A stretch of DNA of 64,000 nucleotides from Hymenobacter sp. BT559. GTDB taxonomy: Bacteria > Bacteroidota > Bacteroidia > Cytophagales > Hymenobacteraceae. Numbering within the stretch: position 1 is the stretch's first letter; every line of letters starts with the position of its first letter. Below are positions 9,018 through 17,666 of this stretch, piece after piece. Location of the stretch: positions 248,001-312,000 of the forward strand of contig NZ_JAGETY010000002.1 in NCBI RefSeq assembly GCF_017571525.1, read 5' to 3'. The notes under the pieces were generated by a model that saw only the letters and a list, made by a program, of their open reading frames with translations, did not search any database and was not told the origin of the DNA. The position numbers and the translations under genes are program-made.

Positions 9018-9839
9018 ATGTCTTCCCTGACGCAATTTTCCTTACGGGATAAAGTCATTGTTATCACCGGCGCTACCGGCGTGCTAGGGGCCTCCATGGC
9101 GCTGGCCGTGGCCGAAGCGGGCGCCAAAGTAGTGGTGATGGGCCGCGACGCCGCGCGGGCCGAGGCGCGGGCCAGCGCCATTCGGGCGGCGGGCGGCGAG
9201 GCGCTCGTCATCCTCGCCGATGTGCTCGACACTGCCCAGCTTGAAGCCGCCCGCGACCAGATACTCGCTACCTGGGGCCGCATCGACGGGCTGGTGAACG
9301 CGGCCGGCGGCAACATGCCCGGCGCCACCGTGAGCCCTAGCCAGGATTTATTCGACGTGAGCATCGCCGACACGCGCCGGGCCGTGGACCTCAACCTGTT
9401 TGGCACCGTCATTCCGACCACCGTTTTTGGGCGCGTGATGGCCAGCCAGGGCCGTGGCTCCATCATCAATATCTCCTCCATCACGGCGCAGCGGCCACTT
9501 ACGCGGGTGCTCGGCTATACGCTGGCCAAGAGCGCGATAGAATCCTACACGCAGTGGATGGCCGTGGAGCTGGGCCAGCGCTACGGCGGCAAAATCCGCA
9601 TGAATGCCATCGCGCCCGGCGTCTTTCTCACCGAGCAAAACCGCTCTCTCATGCTCGAAGCCGACGGCGCCCTCACCGACCGCGCCCGCAAGTTTATCGC
9701 CAACACGCCCTTTCAGCGCTTCGGCGAACCCGAGGAGCTGACCGGCACGCTCATCTACCTGCTCAGCGATGCCTCTCGCTTCGTAACCGGCGAAACGGTG
9801 CTGGTCGATGGCGGCTTCAATGCCTATAGTGGCGTGTGA
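9018..9839 (+). CDS. uxuB: SDR-family D-mannonate oxidoreductase (UxuB function)
   Basis: 273 residues, a classical short-chain dehydrogenase. It has TGATGVLG for the dinucleotide, NAAGGN, and the catalytic Tyr167-x3-Lys171 (GYTLAKSA). The segments GRIDGLVNAAGGNMPGA, FGTVIPTTVFG and APGVFLTEQNR are typical of the Bacteroidota fructuronate reductase/mannonate oxidoreductase group, which differs from the long-chain E. coli UxuB. It would reduce D-fructuronate to D-mannonate in the cytoplasm. The product feeds directly into UxuA encoded next. The uronate isomerase UxaC is not in the window. Confidence 0.88.
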   Translation: MSSLTQFSLRDKVIVITGATGVLGASMALAVAEAGAKVVVMGRDAARAEARASAIRAAGGEALVILADVLDTAQLEAARDQILATWGRIDGLVNAAGGNMPGATVSPSQDLFDVSIADTRRAVDLNLFGTVIPTTVFGRVMASQGRGSIINISSITAQRPLTRVLGYTLAKSAIESYTQWMAVELGQRYGGKIRMNAIAPGVFLTEQNRSLMLEADGALTDRARKFIANTPFQRFGEPEELTGTLIYLLSDASRFVTGETVLVDGGFNAYSGV

Positions 9840-9878
9840 GCCAGTGCTTTTCTTGCCTTCAACTCGCTTACTCTTCAG

Positions 9879-9916
9879 CTGTCCTTGCGAGCGCAGCGCG
9901 GCAAGGACAGTTTTTT
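9879..9916 (+). terminator. Hairpin with T-run between uxuB and uxuA
   Basis: CTGTCCTTGC (9879-9888) pairs perfectly with GCAAGGACAG (9901-9910) and is followed by six T. The CCTTGCGAGCGCAGCG core also resembles the GTCATTGCGAGC repeat at 26762-26864, so it may be a short member of that family that also attenuates transcription inside the operon. Confidence 0.6.
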
Positions 9917-9932
9917 ACTAACTGACTAAAAA

Positions 9933-11105
9933 ATGGCTCTTCTCCAAAGCTGGCGCTGGTTTGGCCCTAGCGACCCCGTAAGCCTGGCCGACATTCGGCA
10001 AGCCGGCGCGACCGACGTAGTATCAGCCCTGCACCACATTCCGAACGGGGAGGTGTGGCCGGTGGCTGAAATTCAAGCGCGCCAGGCGCTCATTGCCGAG
10101 GCTGGCCTGACCTGGAGCGTGGTCGAAAGCGTGCCGGTGCACGAGAATATCAAAACCCGCACCGGCAGCTTTCAACAATACATTGCTAATTATCAACAGT
10201 CTATTCGCAACCTGGCGGCCTGCGGCATCTACACGGTCACCTACAATTTCATGCCCGTGCTCGACTGGACACGCACCGACCTAGCGTTTCCGGTAGCCGA
10301 TGGCTCGCGGGCGCTGCGCTTCGAAAAGGCGGCCTTCGTGGCCTTCGACACGCTGCTGCTGCGCCGCCCAGCCGCGGCGCACGACTACTCGGCCGATGAG
10401 CTGGTCCGCGCCCAAACGCGCTTTGCCCAGATGAGCGACGACCAGCGCCAACTACTGCAGCGCAACATCATTGCGGGGCTGCCGGGCAGCGAGGAAAGCT
10501 TCACGCTAGGCCAGTTTCAGGCAGCACTAGATGCCTACGAGGGAATCGACGCAGAGAAATTGCGCCAGCACCTTATCCTGTTTTTGCAGGAAATAGTGCC
10601 GGTGTGTGAGGAAGTGGGCGTGAACCTGGCCATTCACCCCGACGACCCGCCCTACCCTATTTTGGGGCTGCCGCGCGTGGTGAGCACTGCCGATGATGTA
10701 GCCGCGCTGGCCGAGGCGGTGCCGTCGCTGCGCAATGGCTTGTGTTTCTGCACCGGCTCATTTGGGGTGCTGGCTGATAACGACCTGCCGGCCATGGTGC
10801 AGCAGTTTGCCGAGCGCATTCACTTTATTCACCTGCGCAGCACCCAGCGCGATGCCGAGGGCAACTTCTACGAAGCCAACCACTTGGAAGGCGACGTGGA
10901 TATGCCCGCCGTGATGCGCGAGCTTATCCAGATAATGCGCCAGCGCCAGGTGCGCCTACCCATGCGCCCCGACCACGGCCACCAGATGCTCGACGACCTC
11001 CATAAAAAAACCAACCCCGGCTACTCGGCCATCGGCCGCTTGCGGGGGCTAGCGGAATTGCGGGGGTTGGAGCTGGGCATCAGCCGCAGCTTGAGGGCTA
11101 ACTAA
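9933..11105 (+). CDS. uxuA: Mannonate dehydratase
   Basis: 390 residues, cytoplasmic TIM-barrel enzyme that dehydrates D-mannonate to 2-keto-3-deoxy-D-gluconate. Family landmarks are present: [13 protein letters not shown] near the N-terminus, [57 protein letters not shown] and MRPDHGHQM. These contain the expected His, Cys, His and Asp metal ligands. Length is normal. It is the third gene of the GH2-uxuB-uxuA run and ends at a perfect 26-base-pair hairpin. A short hairpin separates it from uxuB and may lower its expression. Confidence 0.96.
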   Translation: MALLQSWRWFGPSDPVSLADIRQAGATDVVSALHHIPNGEVWPVAEIQARQALIAEAGLTWSVVESVPVHENIKTRTGSFQQYIANYQQSIRNLAACGIYTVTYNFMPVLDWTRTDLAFPVADGSRALRFEKAAFVAFDTLLLRRPAAAHDYSADELVRAQTRFAQMSDDQRQLLQRNIIAGLPGSEESFTLGQFQAALDAYEGIDAEKLRQHLILFLQEIVPVCEEVGVNLAIHPDDPPYPILGLPRVVSTADDVAALAEAVPSLRNGLCFCTGSFGVLADNDLPAMVQQFAERIHFIHLRSTQRDAEGNFYEANHLEGDVDMPAVMRELIQIMRQRQVRLPMRPDHGHQMLDDLHKKTNPGYSAIGRLRGLAELRGLELGISRSLRAN

Positions 11106-11136
11106 ACACCAACTAGCTTTCGATTAATCATTTAGC

Positions 11137-11190
11137 AACTAAAAACGTCTGTCAGGCTGAGCTTGCTCAGCCTGACAGACGTTTTTAGTT
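11137..11190. terminator. Perfect 26-bp inverted repeat, bidirectional terminator
   Basis: The arms 11137-11162 and 11165-11190 are exact reverse complements with only TT between them. The outer ends are A-rich and T-rich (AACTAAAAACG / CGTTTTTAGTT), so it can terminate both the uxuA transcript and the convergent GH97 transcript. The arms contain GTCAGGCTGAGC, reminiscent of the GTCATGCTGA repeat family. Confidence 0.9.
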
Positions 11191-11206
11191 AGGCGTTAGG
11201 CCACCT

Positions 11207-13300
11207 TTACTTGCCCACCGGCTTGAAGCTGATGGCCGCGCCGCCGCCCGCCGCCAGCTTCAGCACGAGGGCCGACTTGCTGGTGACGACCTGCTTAGTA
11301 ATCTGGTAGCTAGCGGGGTTTTTCTGCCAGTCAGCACCTTTGCCATCGGCGTAGATAGTGGCTTCGTAGCGCTGGCCGGGGGTGAGGAAGTCGAGCTTGA
11401 CGGGCTGCTGGCGGGCGTTTTCGTCGGTGATGCTGCCCAGGTACCACTCGTCTTTGCCCTTGGCGCGGCGCACCGTCGTGATATAGTCGCCGGGCTCGGC
11501 GGCCAGGATGCGGGTGTCGTCCCAATCAACGGGCACGTCTTCAATGAATTTGAAGGCGTCGAGGTAGGCGTTGTAGTTTTCGGGTAGGTCGGCGGCCATT
11601 TGCAGGGGCGAGTACAAGGTCACGTACAGGGCCAGCTGCTTGGCTAGGGTGGTGTGCACGCGGCGCTTGCCGGTGGGCTCGTAGTTGGTGAGCTTGAAGA
11701 TGCCGGGCGTGTAGTCCATCGGCCCGCCCATGAAGCGGGTGAAGGGCAGTATCGTCTCGTGCTCGGGCGCGTTGCCTTCGCTGAAGGCGTTGAACTCGTT
11801 GCCGCGGGCCGCCTCGCAGGCTAGCCAGTTGGGGTAGGTGCGCTGCAAGCCGGTGGGCCGCACCGACTCGTGCATATCGACCATAATGTGGCTAGCGGCC
11901 GTTTTTTGGGCCGTGCGCACGTAGTGGTTCACCATCCACTGGCCGTCGTGGTGCTCGCCGCGCGGGATGATTTTGCCCACGTAGCCGGTCTTCACCGAGG
12001 TGTAGCCGTGGTCGTTCATGAACTTGTAGGCGTCCTCCTGGCGGCGCTCGTAGTTGGTGGCCGAGCCGCTGGTTTCGTGGTGCATGATGATATTTACCCC
12101 CCTAGCGGCGGCGTAGGTGCGCAGCTCATCCACCGCAAAATCGGGGTAGGGCGTCACGAAGTCAAACACCTCTTCCTTCCAGTTATTGACCCAGTCTTCC
12201 CAGCCCACGTTCCAGCCCTCGACCAGCACGCCGGGGATGTGGTGGGCGGCCGCGAAGTCGATGTAACGCTTCACGTTGGCGGTGTTGGCGCCGTGGCGGC
12301 CGTTGGGCTTGAGCTTGTTCCAGTCGGTGCCGGCTAGCTTGATATTGGAGGTGTCGGCGTAGTTCCAGCCGGCCTTACCGGTTTGCATCTCCCACCACAC
12401 ACCCACAAATTTCTGGGGCTTAATCCAGCTTGGGTCAGCGATGGTACTGGGCTCGTTGAGATTGAGAATGAGCTTGCTGGCTAGCACGGCGGGGGCATTG
12501 TCGGCCACTACCACCGTGCGCCAGGGCGTGTGCTCGGGCGCTTGCAAGTAGGCCATATTCCCCACAGCATCGGGTACCAGCTCGCTGCTCAGGCCAATCG
12601 TTTTGGTGTCTACGTGCAGCATCATGGCCGGGTAGTTGACCAGCGCCGCCTCGTGAATGTTGACGTACAGCCCGTTATCGGCCTTGAGCATGAGCGGCGT
12701 TTGCACCCGCTGGGGGGCGGCGCGCTCCTGAATGGGCTCGATGGGCGTGGTGTTCACGGCGCTCAGCCGCGAGGTGGTGTAGGCATACTCGTTGGAGTCG
12801 AAATCGCCCGGAATCCAGAATGCTTTGTGGTCGGCGGGCAGGTTGAACTCGGTGCGCTCGCCGCTCACCACGAAGTAGGTGAAGCCCGCCTGCTGCGGCC
12901 ACTCGTAGCGAAAGCCCAGCCCGTCGTCGAACACCCGGAAGCGCAGTACCACCCGGTGCCCGACCGGCGCGGCCTGCTGCAAGGTCACGGCCAGCTCCTG
13001 GTAGTGGTTGCGGATGGTCTTGGTTTCGCCCCACACCGGCGTCCAGGTATCGTCGTGCTGGCTGCTGTCGATGCGCGCCACCATCAGGCCCTTCGCAAAG
13101 CTGGGCTGGTTTTTCACGTCTATGCCTAGCCCGCTAGGCTTGAGCACCGTTTTGGTGCCGTAGTTCAGCTGGTACGTGGGCTCGCCGGCCGCGCTCAGCA
13201 CGAAGGTGAGCGCCAGTTTGTGGTTGGGCGAGTGGATGGTTTGGGCGTGGGCATCTACCGCAACAGCGATACCTAGGACGAATAAAAATGCTTTAGTCAT
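11207..13300 (-). CDS. GH97 alpha-glucosidase, inverting SusB-like type
   Basis: 697 residues, complete, with a signal peptide (about residues 1-19, cleavage after AHA). The N-terminal sandwich, the TIM barrel and a C-terminal beta domain are all present. Glu409 (MHHETSG), Glu478 (DMHESVRP) and Glu502 (RGNEFN) correspond to the catalytic and calcium-associated glutamates of SusB. VKTGYVGKIIPRGEHHDGQWMVNHY is almost diagnostic of that subgroup. It would hydrolyse alpha-glucosidic bonds of malto-oligosaccharides in the periplasm by inversion. It is convergent with uxuA. The first GH97 in the window has the other (retaining) catalytic arrangement. Confidence 0.95.
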   Translation of the reverse strand: MTKAFLFVLGIAVAVDAHAQTIHSPNHKLALTFVLSAAGEPTYQLNYGTKTVLKPSGLGIDVKNQPSFAKGLMVARIDSSQHDDTWTPVWGETKTIRNHYQELAVTLQQAAPVGHRVVLRFRVFDDGLGFRYEWPQQAGFTYFVVSGERTEFNLPADHKAFWIPGDFDSNEYAYTTSRLSAVNTTPIEPIQERAAPQRVQTPLMLKADNGLYVNIHEAALVNYPAMMLHVDTKTIGLSSELVPDAVGNMAYLQAPEHTPWRTVVVADNAPAVLASKLILNLNEPSTIADPSWIKPQKFVGVWWEMQTGKAGWNYADTSNIKLAGTDWNKLKPNGRHGANTANVKRYIDFAAAHHIPGVLVEGWNVGWEDWVNNWKEEVFDFVTPYPDFAVDELRTYAAARGVNIIMHHETSGSATNYERRQEDAYKFMNDHGYTSVKTGYVGKIIPRGEHHDGQWMVNHYVRTAQKTAASHIMVDMHESVRPTGLQRTYPNWLACEAARGNEFNAFSEGNAPEHETILPFTRFMGGPMDYTPGIFKLTNYEPTGKRRVHTTLAKQLALYVTLYSPLQMAADLPENYNAYLDAFKFIEDVPVDWDDTRILAAEPGDYITTVRRAKGKDEWYLGSITDENARQQPVKLDFLTPGQRYEATIYADGKGADWQKNPASYQITKQVVTSKSALVLKLAAGGGAAISFKPVGK

Positions 13301-13326
13301 TATTAATTCAACTGCGACGAAACTGG

Positions 13327-13896
13327 CTAGCGTGTCGCTTGTACTTTTTCAAATGAGATTCCTCCTCTTACAGTAAGAGAAAGTCGTTGGCCTTCTGAAT
13401 AACTGGGCAACTGCCGCACGTACTGCTCAAACCCGTCTGCCTCGAAAAACAAGTCTCCGTTCTGCAATTCGACTTGCCACTTGGTTGCGCGAGGAAATGC
13501 TTCGCCTCTATCAATCTCCTCCAACCGATTTATATCGGATATCTCCATTTCAGGAGATAGCACCAAACTAGTTTCCATTTCAAAGTGAATGTTAAGTACA
13601 TTCTTGAAAACCAATGTGCAAGGCGCTACCCAGAAGGTATAATGAGTAGTAGGAGGCTCAGGGTTATTCCACTGAAAAATGTAGTCGATGTCTAGCATCA
13701 ACTCGCTTTCCTTAGTATCAAAGTCGCTGGTAAGACTCAGGCCATAGATGACGCTATCGTGCCAGCCCATCGACTCAAAGTCAGCGGTGCTCCACAAGGT
13801 TTTTTCTAAAGCGTATTTCTTCACGGCAATTACAAGTGAATTACAAAGCCGGTTATGCTGAGCTTGTTTACCTACTATCAGCAATGTCAGTGTCAC
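13327..13896 (-). CDS. Hypothetical protein with WHDS motif, AT-richer than neighbours
   Basis: 189 residues as an open frame. The first 24 residues look non-coding, and a GTG at 13824 (giving MKKYALEKTLWSTADF) is the more natural start. I do not recognise the family. Visible features are GWHDSVIYGL, DIDYIFQW, HYTFWVAPCTLVFKNV and an acidic middle, suggesting a soluble beta-rich cytoplasmic protein. Base composition is clearly less GC-rich than the flanking genes, which may mean recent acquisition. It lies 26 bases downstream of the GH97 start on the other side of a short gap and is not obviously part of an operon. Confidence 0.65.
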   Translation of the reverse strand: MTLTLLIVGKQAQHNRLCNSLVIAVKKYALEKTLWSTADFESMGWHDSVIYGLSLTSDFDTKESELMLDIDYIFQWNNPEPPTTHYTFWVAPCTLVFKNVLNIHFEMETSLVLSPEMEISDINRLEEIDRGEAFPRATKWQVELQNGDLFFEADGFEQYVRQLPSYSEGQRLSLTVRGGISFEKVQATR

Positions 13897-14063
13897 TTCT
13901 GAAAACTCGCCTTTCGCGCTAGCTAAAGTAAAAGTACCGCTAACACTCTTTCGTGGCAGGTTTCTCAGGCATTAGCACTACATAATCAAACAGCCGCTAA
14001 GCAGACTAATAAGTCAGCCCAGCGGCCATTCAGCAACCCATAAGCTGCACCATATGCCCACCC

Positions 14064-15263
14064 CTACTCCACTGACCGGGTGGCTACCGCGATTTTAGAA
14101 TCGGCGGTGCCGTAGTACAAAAACCACGTGGACTTGAAGCGCGCCAGGCCTTCGAGAAAAACGACCTGGTTGACCTGGCCGGTTTTCTCATACGGCTTGT
14201 CGGGGCGCATGAAGTAGGTGTCGGTGCGGCGCAATAGCCGGCTAGGGTCGTCTTTGTCAAACAGAGCTTGGGCGGCGGTGTAGGTGCCTTCGGGCAAGGA
14301 TTTGTCGCCGATAGCGGGCACGTTGCGGCTATTGTAAATGAGCCGGATGCCCTGGTTGGTAAGCATGGCCGGCGGCCCCGGCTCCACTAGGTCGCTGTCG
14401 AACCGGCCGGCGCGGGTGGGCAGCACCACTTTGAGATGGGGCAGCGTGCGGGCCTGGGCGCGCAGCGGCACGGGCGGCTTTTCGCCGGGCGCCATTTCGA
14501 GGGGCGTCCAGTGAATGAGGTCGGGAGAAGTAGCTAGCCAGAGCTGAGTATCGCCCCAATACATCCAGTATTTCCCCTTGATTTTGGCGGCTACGATGCG
14601 GCCATCGGGCTCGTAGCGCGACACGATGGAGCCCGACTTGCTCCACTTATCGAGGTACTGGCCGCCGAAGACGCTGCCGTACTTGGTCCAGTGCCGCAGG
14701 TCGGGCGAGGAGGCCACGTGTAGGCGGGCCAGCTTGCCGTCGTAGGCGGTGTAGGTCATGTAGTAGGTGCCGGTGGCGTCTTCCACCACGCGGGGGTCTT
14801 CGATGCCGCCGGGCCACTCGTAGAGCTTTTGCGCGTCGTTGGCGGGGTAAAGCACGGGCTCCTTTTCGCGTACGAAGTGCACTCCATCGGTGCTGCTGGC
14901 CAGGCCGATGCGCGAGGCTTTACCGAACGTCCCAATTTTATTCTCGGCCCGGTATAGCATGTATACCTTGCCCCCGCGCACTACCACGGCGGGGTTGAAC
15001 ACGTCCTTCTCCTCCCACCGCACGGGCTTTTTCAGGATGGGGTCGAGGAACTGGCCCACCGGGCTAGGCCCCATAATGGGATTGGAACTGTCTACTTTGG
15101 TGAAGCCCAGCAGCGCCCAGCTAGGGCCGGTGGCGGCAGTATCGGCCGGGGCGTTAGTGATAGACGCGGTGGTAGTAGCATCGGGGCTGCCGTGGCAGCC
15201 AACCAGCAGGGCTAGTGCGGTAGCAGAGCCCGCAAGCAGAATAAACCCAGGGGAGAAGCGCAT
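14064..15263 (-). CDS. GH130 family lipoprotein (mannoside hydrolase/phosphorylase fold)
   Basis: 399 residues from the ATG at 15263, selected because it opens a lipoprotein signal (LALLVGC). The upstream start at 15317 adds 18 implausible residues. The body is a five-bladed propeller with GH130 hallmarks: FNPAVVVRGGKVYMLYRAEN, GGIEDPRVVED, YYMTYTAYDG, HVASSPDLRHWTKYG, DSDLVEPGPPA and a C-terminal FLEGLARF...YYGTADSKIAVA. GH130 enzymes act on beta-mannosides; cytoplasmic ones are phosphorylases, whereas exported ones are usually hydrolases. The lipobox places this one in the envelope, so hydrolysis of beta-mannosides is the likelier activity. Confidence 0.88.
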   Translation of the reverse strand: MRFSPGFILLAGSATALALLVGCHGSPDATTTASITNAPADTAATGPSWALLGFTKVDSSNPIMGPSPVGQFLDPILKKPVRWEEKDVFNPAVVVRGGKVYMLYRAENKIGTFGKASRIGLASSTDGVHFVREKEPVLYPANDAQKLYEWPGGIEDPRVVEDATGTYYMTYTAYDGKLARLHVASSPDLRHWTKYGSVFGGQYLDKWSKSGSIVSRYEPDGRIVAAKIKGKYWMYWGDTQLWLATSPDLIHWTPLEMAPGEKPPVPLRAQARTLPHLKVVLPTRAGRFDSDLVEPGPPAMLTNQGIRLIYNSRNVPAIGDKSLPEGTYTAAQALFDKDDPSRLLRRTDTYFMRPDKPYEKTGQVNQVVFLEGLARFKSTWFLYYGTADSKIAVATRSVE

Positions 15264-15386
15264 AGAGCGGACAGATATTGAGCAAGATAGGCACGCCGGC
15301 TGTGGCACAACGGTCAAATCCCCTGTCTTTTTCCGCCGCAGGTGCCCTACCCTAAGCTCAGCAACCAGTTCTTCAATAAAGCCACG

Positions 15387-16343
15387 TTAAAAGTTTATCA
15401 TCCGCCCTTGCTCTGGAAAAATCAGCCGCAGCCCCAGCGTATTATCGGCGGTCAGCTGCGCTTTTATGAGCGCTTCATTCCCTGGCGAAGGCTTCAGGTG
15501 GGTAATAACGACTGGCAGCCCGCGCACGACTGCCGGGCCCGCTAGCCCTGCCAGCACCCCGAGCTCGCGCAGCAGCAACGCCGGCGTGAGGTGGCCAAAA
15601 AGCTGTGTGGGCGGCTGGGCATTTGGGTAAGAAGCCTCGATAAAAACAGCCTTGAGCTGCCGGGCCTGCACCAGCGGCACCAGGGCTAGCCAGAGGTCAT
15701 GCAGGCAGTGCGCTTTCTCTATTTCGTCGGCGCCAGTGTCGCCCAGGTACAGCAGGTAGCTAGCCCCGCTGCGCACCAAAAAGGCCGTGCTCTGCATGCC
15801 CGGGCCGTGGCTGAGCGGGAAGGCGCGCACGCTGAGCGGCGTGTTTTCAAGGGCCGTTTCCTGGCCTGGCACCAGGGTTCGCAGCTCGTATTTATGGAGC
15901 GCGGGCGGCGGACCGCCATTGCCGAAATTGGGCCAGGCGCGCCAGTTGAAATAATCCTGCTGCACGGTGGCCAGGCAGCTGGCTAGCCCATAAATGGGCT
16001 TGGCAGCATCGTCGGGGGCATTGAGCAGCAGGCCGGCCACGTGGTCGAGGTGCGGGTGCGAGAGGCAGTAGCCCTTGATGCGCTGCCGCAGCACTTCATC
16101 GACGGAGGCCGCGAACGCGTGGCTAGCTACGGCTTTTTCGACGCCCGGCCGCAGGCTGCCCGCATCGAGGCAGATGTAGTCGGGGCTGCCGGCCGCTGCC
16201 ACCAGGTAGGCCGAGAGGTTGCCCTCAGCCAGCCCACCCTTCACCCCTAGCGGCACCACGCTGAAGGCGGGGCTAGCAGACTGCGCCCGCGCAGACCACG
16301 ATACGCAAAGCACCAATAGAAGTAGCAGCTGCCGCATGAGCAT
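15387..16343 (-). CDS. Class II 3',5'-cyclic-nucleotide phosphodiesterase-like metallo-hydrolase
   Basis: 318 residues with a signal peptide (about 1-20). The metallo-beta-lactamase-like metal site is His96-x-His98-x-Asp100-His101 in SHPHLDHVAGL. LSHGPGMQSTAF, YLGDTGADE and EASYPNAQPPTQLFGHLTP are the other conserved blocks of PDEase_II (CpdP / yeast Pde1 type). These enzymes cleave cAMP or cGMP to the 5'-monophosphate. Export to the periplasm fits CpdP of Vibrio, which scavenges external cAMP. It stands alone on the minus strand upstream of the GH130 gene; co-transcription across the roughly 120-base gap is uncertain. Confidence 0.88.
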   Translation of the reverse strand: MLMRQLLLLLVLCVSWSARAQSASPAFSVVPLGVKGGLAEGNLSAYLVAAAGSPDYICLDAGSLRPGVEKAVASHAFAASVDEVLRQRIKGYCLSHPHLDHVAGLLLNAPDDAAKPIYGLASCLATVQQDYFNWRAWPNFGNGGPPPALHKYELRTLVPGQETALENTPLSVRAFPLSHGPGMQSTAFLVRSGASYLLYLGDTGADEIEKAHCLHDLWLALVPLVQARQLKAVFIEASYPNAQPPTQLFGHLTPALLLRELGVLAGLAGPAVVRGLPVVITHLKPSPGNEALIKAQLTADNTLGLRLIFPEQGRMINF

Positions 16344-16365
16344 AAGTTAGCAGAGCAGTAGCGCG

Positions 16366-16998
16366 CTACTTAAAGTCGTAGGGGTAGCCGATTTCCTGCA
16401 AGTCGGCGGCTAGCATGGTCCAGTCTTCCGTTTCTTCATTGATGGCCAGCACGTTTGCCTTGGTCAGGAGCTCGTGGCGATAGACGGCCGCTACGGCTTC
16501 GGGCGCAATAGCTTGGCGGCCAGTTTCTTCCAGGTAATACTCATTGGCCCACTCAGCGTAGGTAGCCGGCTGGTTATCAAAAATATACAGTAGCTCTTCT
16601 GAGCCGTCGTCCTCATTTTCGACCAGCCCATGCTGCCAGCCATGAGCGGGCGTGTACCACAGGCAAAACGTGGTACCCAGCGAAGCCACTGGCTCGCCAA
16701 ACATGAAATCGTCGAAGGCATCGGGCAGGCCGCGCGTCACCTGCTTTTTGTCGGGCTGGTCATATTCGTGCAAAAAGCCGTTGATGACGCAGCCTTCGGG
16801 CCGAAACAGCACCAGCATCTGGTCGCCTTCGCCGTCGCGCATTTCGAGCACCTGCTCGTCGGGGCTCCACTCGGGGTTGTAGGAATAATAGCGGTACTCC
16901 CAGTCGGGCGAGTTGATGGCGTCGAGCGCGGCCAGGGCCTTGCACAGGCGCTGCAAATCGGCAGGTGCCGGGAGGTTGGGTTGCAGGGTCGAAATCAT
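16366..16998 (-). CDS. Hypothetical acidic cytoplasmic protein
   Basis: 210 residues, no signal peptide or membrane segment, strongly acidic with many aromatic residues (DWEYRYYSYNPEWSPDEQVLEMRDGEGDQM). I do not recognise a family. The repeated LPDAFDDFMFGEP and GTTFCLWYTPAHGWQHG blocks look like a compact alpha/beta domain, of the sort found in many uncharacterised Bacteroidota and Myxococcota proteins. Codon use matches the neighbours, so the gene is probably real. It sits 22 bases from the phosphodiesterase start and points the same way, so the two may be co-transcribed. Confidence 0.75.
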   Translation of the reverse strand: MISTLQPNLPAPADLQRLCKALAALDAINSPDWEYRYYSYNPEWSPDEQVLEMRDGEGDQMLVLFRPEGCVINGFLHEYDQPDKKQVTRGLPDAFDDFMFGEPVASLGTTFCLWYTPAHGWQHGLVENEDDGSEELLYIFDNQPATYAEWANEYYLEETGRQAIAPEAVAAVYRHELLTKANVLAINEETEDWTMLAADLQEIGYPYDFK

Positions 16999-17099
16999 AC
17001 AGCAAGAATAAGGCGCCCACGGGGTGGCGGGCCTCTACATACGAAAGCCGCTAGCGAGGGGCTAGCGGCTTTCGGGGAGATAGCGCCACAAAAGTAGGC

Positions 17100-17573
17100 C
17101 TAGCGGCGCAGCACGGGCAGGTCTTCGAGCTGGGCGTAGCTCAGCTTCCAGGTACCATCGGCGGCGGGCTTCCACAGCAGCAGGAAATTGCCCTGGCCCA
17201 CGCCGGCGGGCTGGCCATTGGCGGGCAGCACATCTACCGAAAACGTGCCGGCCTCATAGGCCAGCTTATCGGTGCTGGTGGCGCTCACCACGCTGGTGCG
17301 CAGGTTGCCGATGCTGCCCTGGGTGGCACGCACCCACTTGTCGCTCACCTCGGCCTTGCCGCTAAAGTGGGCGTTGCCCTGCAAAAACTGCACATCGTCG
17401 GCGAGATAGCTGAGGGTTTTTTCGAGGTCCTTGTTGTTCCAGGCCGTGAGAAACTGCCGGTCGAGGTCGGCAGCGCTGGTGGCGGAAGTGGCGGCCGAGT
17501 CGACCGATTTGCTGCACGCCGCCAGCAGCGGCAAAGCGCCCAGCAACACGAGGCGGGCCAGAGAAGTACGCAT
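17100..17573 (-). CDS. DUF4440/SnoaL-like lipoprotein
   Basis: 157 residues. A lipoprotein signal with LLAAC places Cys20 at the mature N-terminus. Residues about 35-155 form one NTF2-like (DUF4440/SnoaL) cone: DRQFLTAWNNKDLEKTLSYLADDVQFLQGN, GKAEVSDKW, YEAGTFSV and a final FLLLWKPAADGTWKLSYAQ strand. Such envelope NTF2-like proteins bind small ligands or are catalytically idle; no active site can be named. It is followed on the same strand by the glycine-zipper protein gene upstream at 17667-18203. Confidence 0.85.
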   Translation of the reverse strand: MRTSLARLVLLGALPLLAACSKSVDSAATSATSAADLDRQFLTAWNNKDLEKTLSYLADDVQFLQGNAHFSGKAEVSDKWVRATQGSIGNLRTSVVSATSTDKLAYEAGTFSVDVLPANGQPAGVGQGNFLLLWKPAADGTWKLSYAQLEDLPVLRR

Positions 17574-17666
17574 GGTAATCAGGTGTTTGAGGAGAGAGAA
17601 GCAGAATTGGAAACCAAAAACCCAGGCTGGGCGGCCTGGGTTTTTGCAAAGCCTGAAAAAGCGGGG

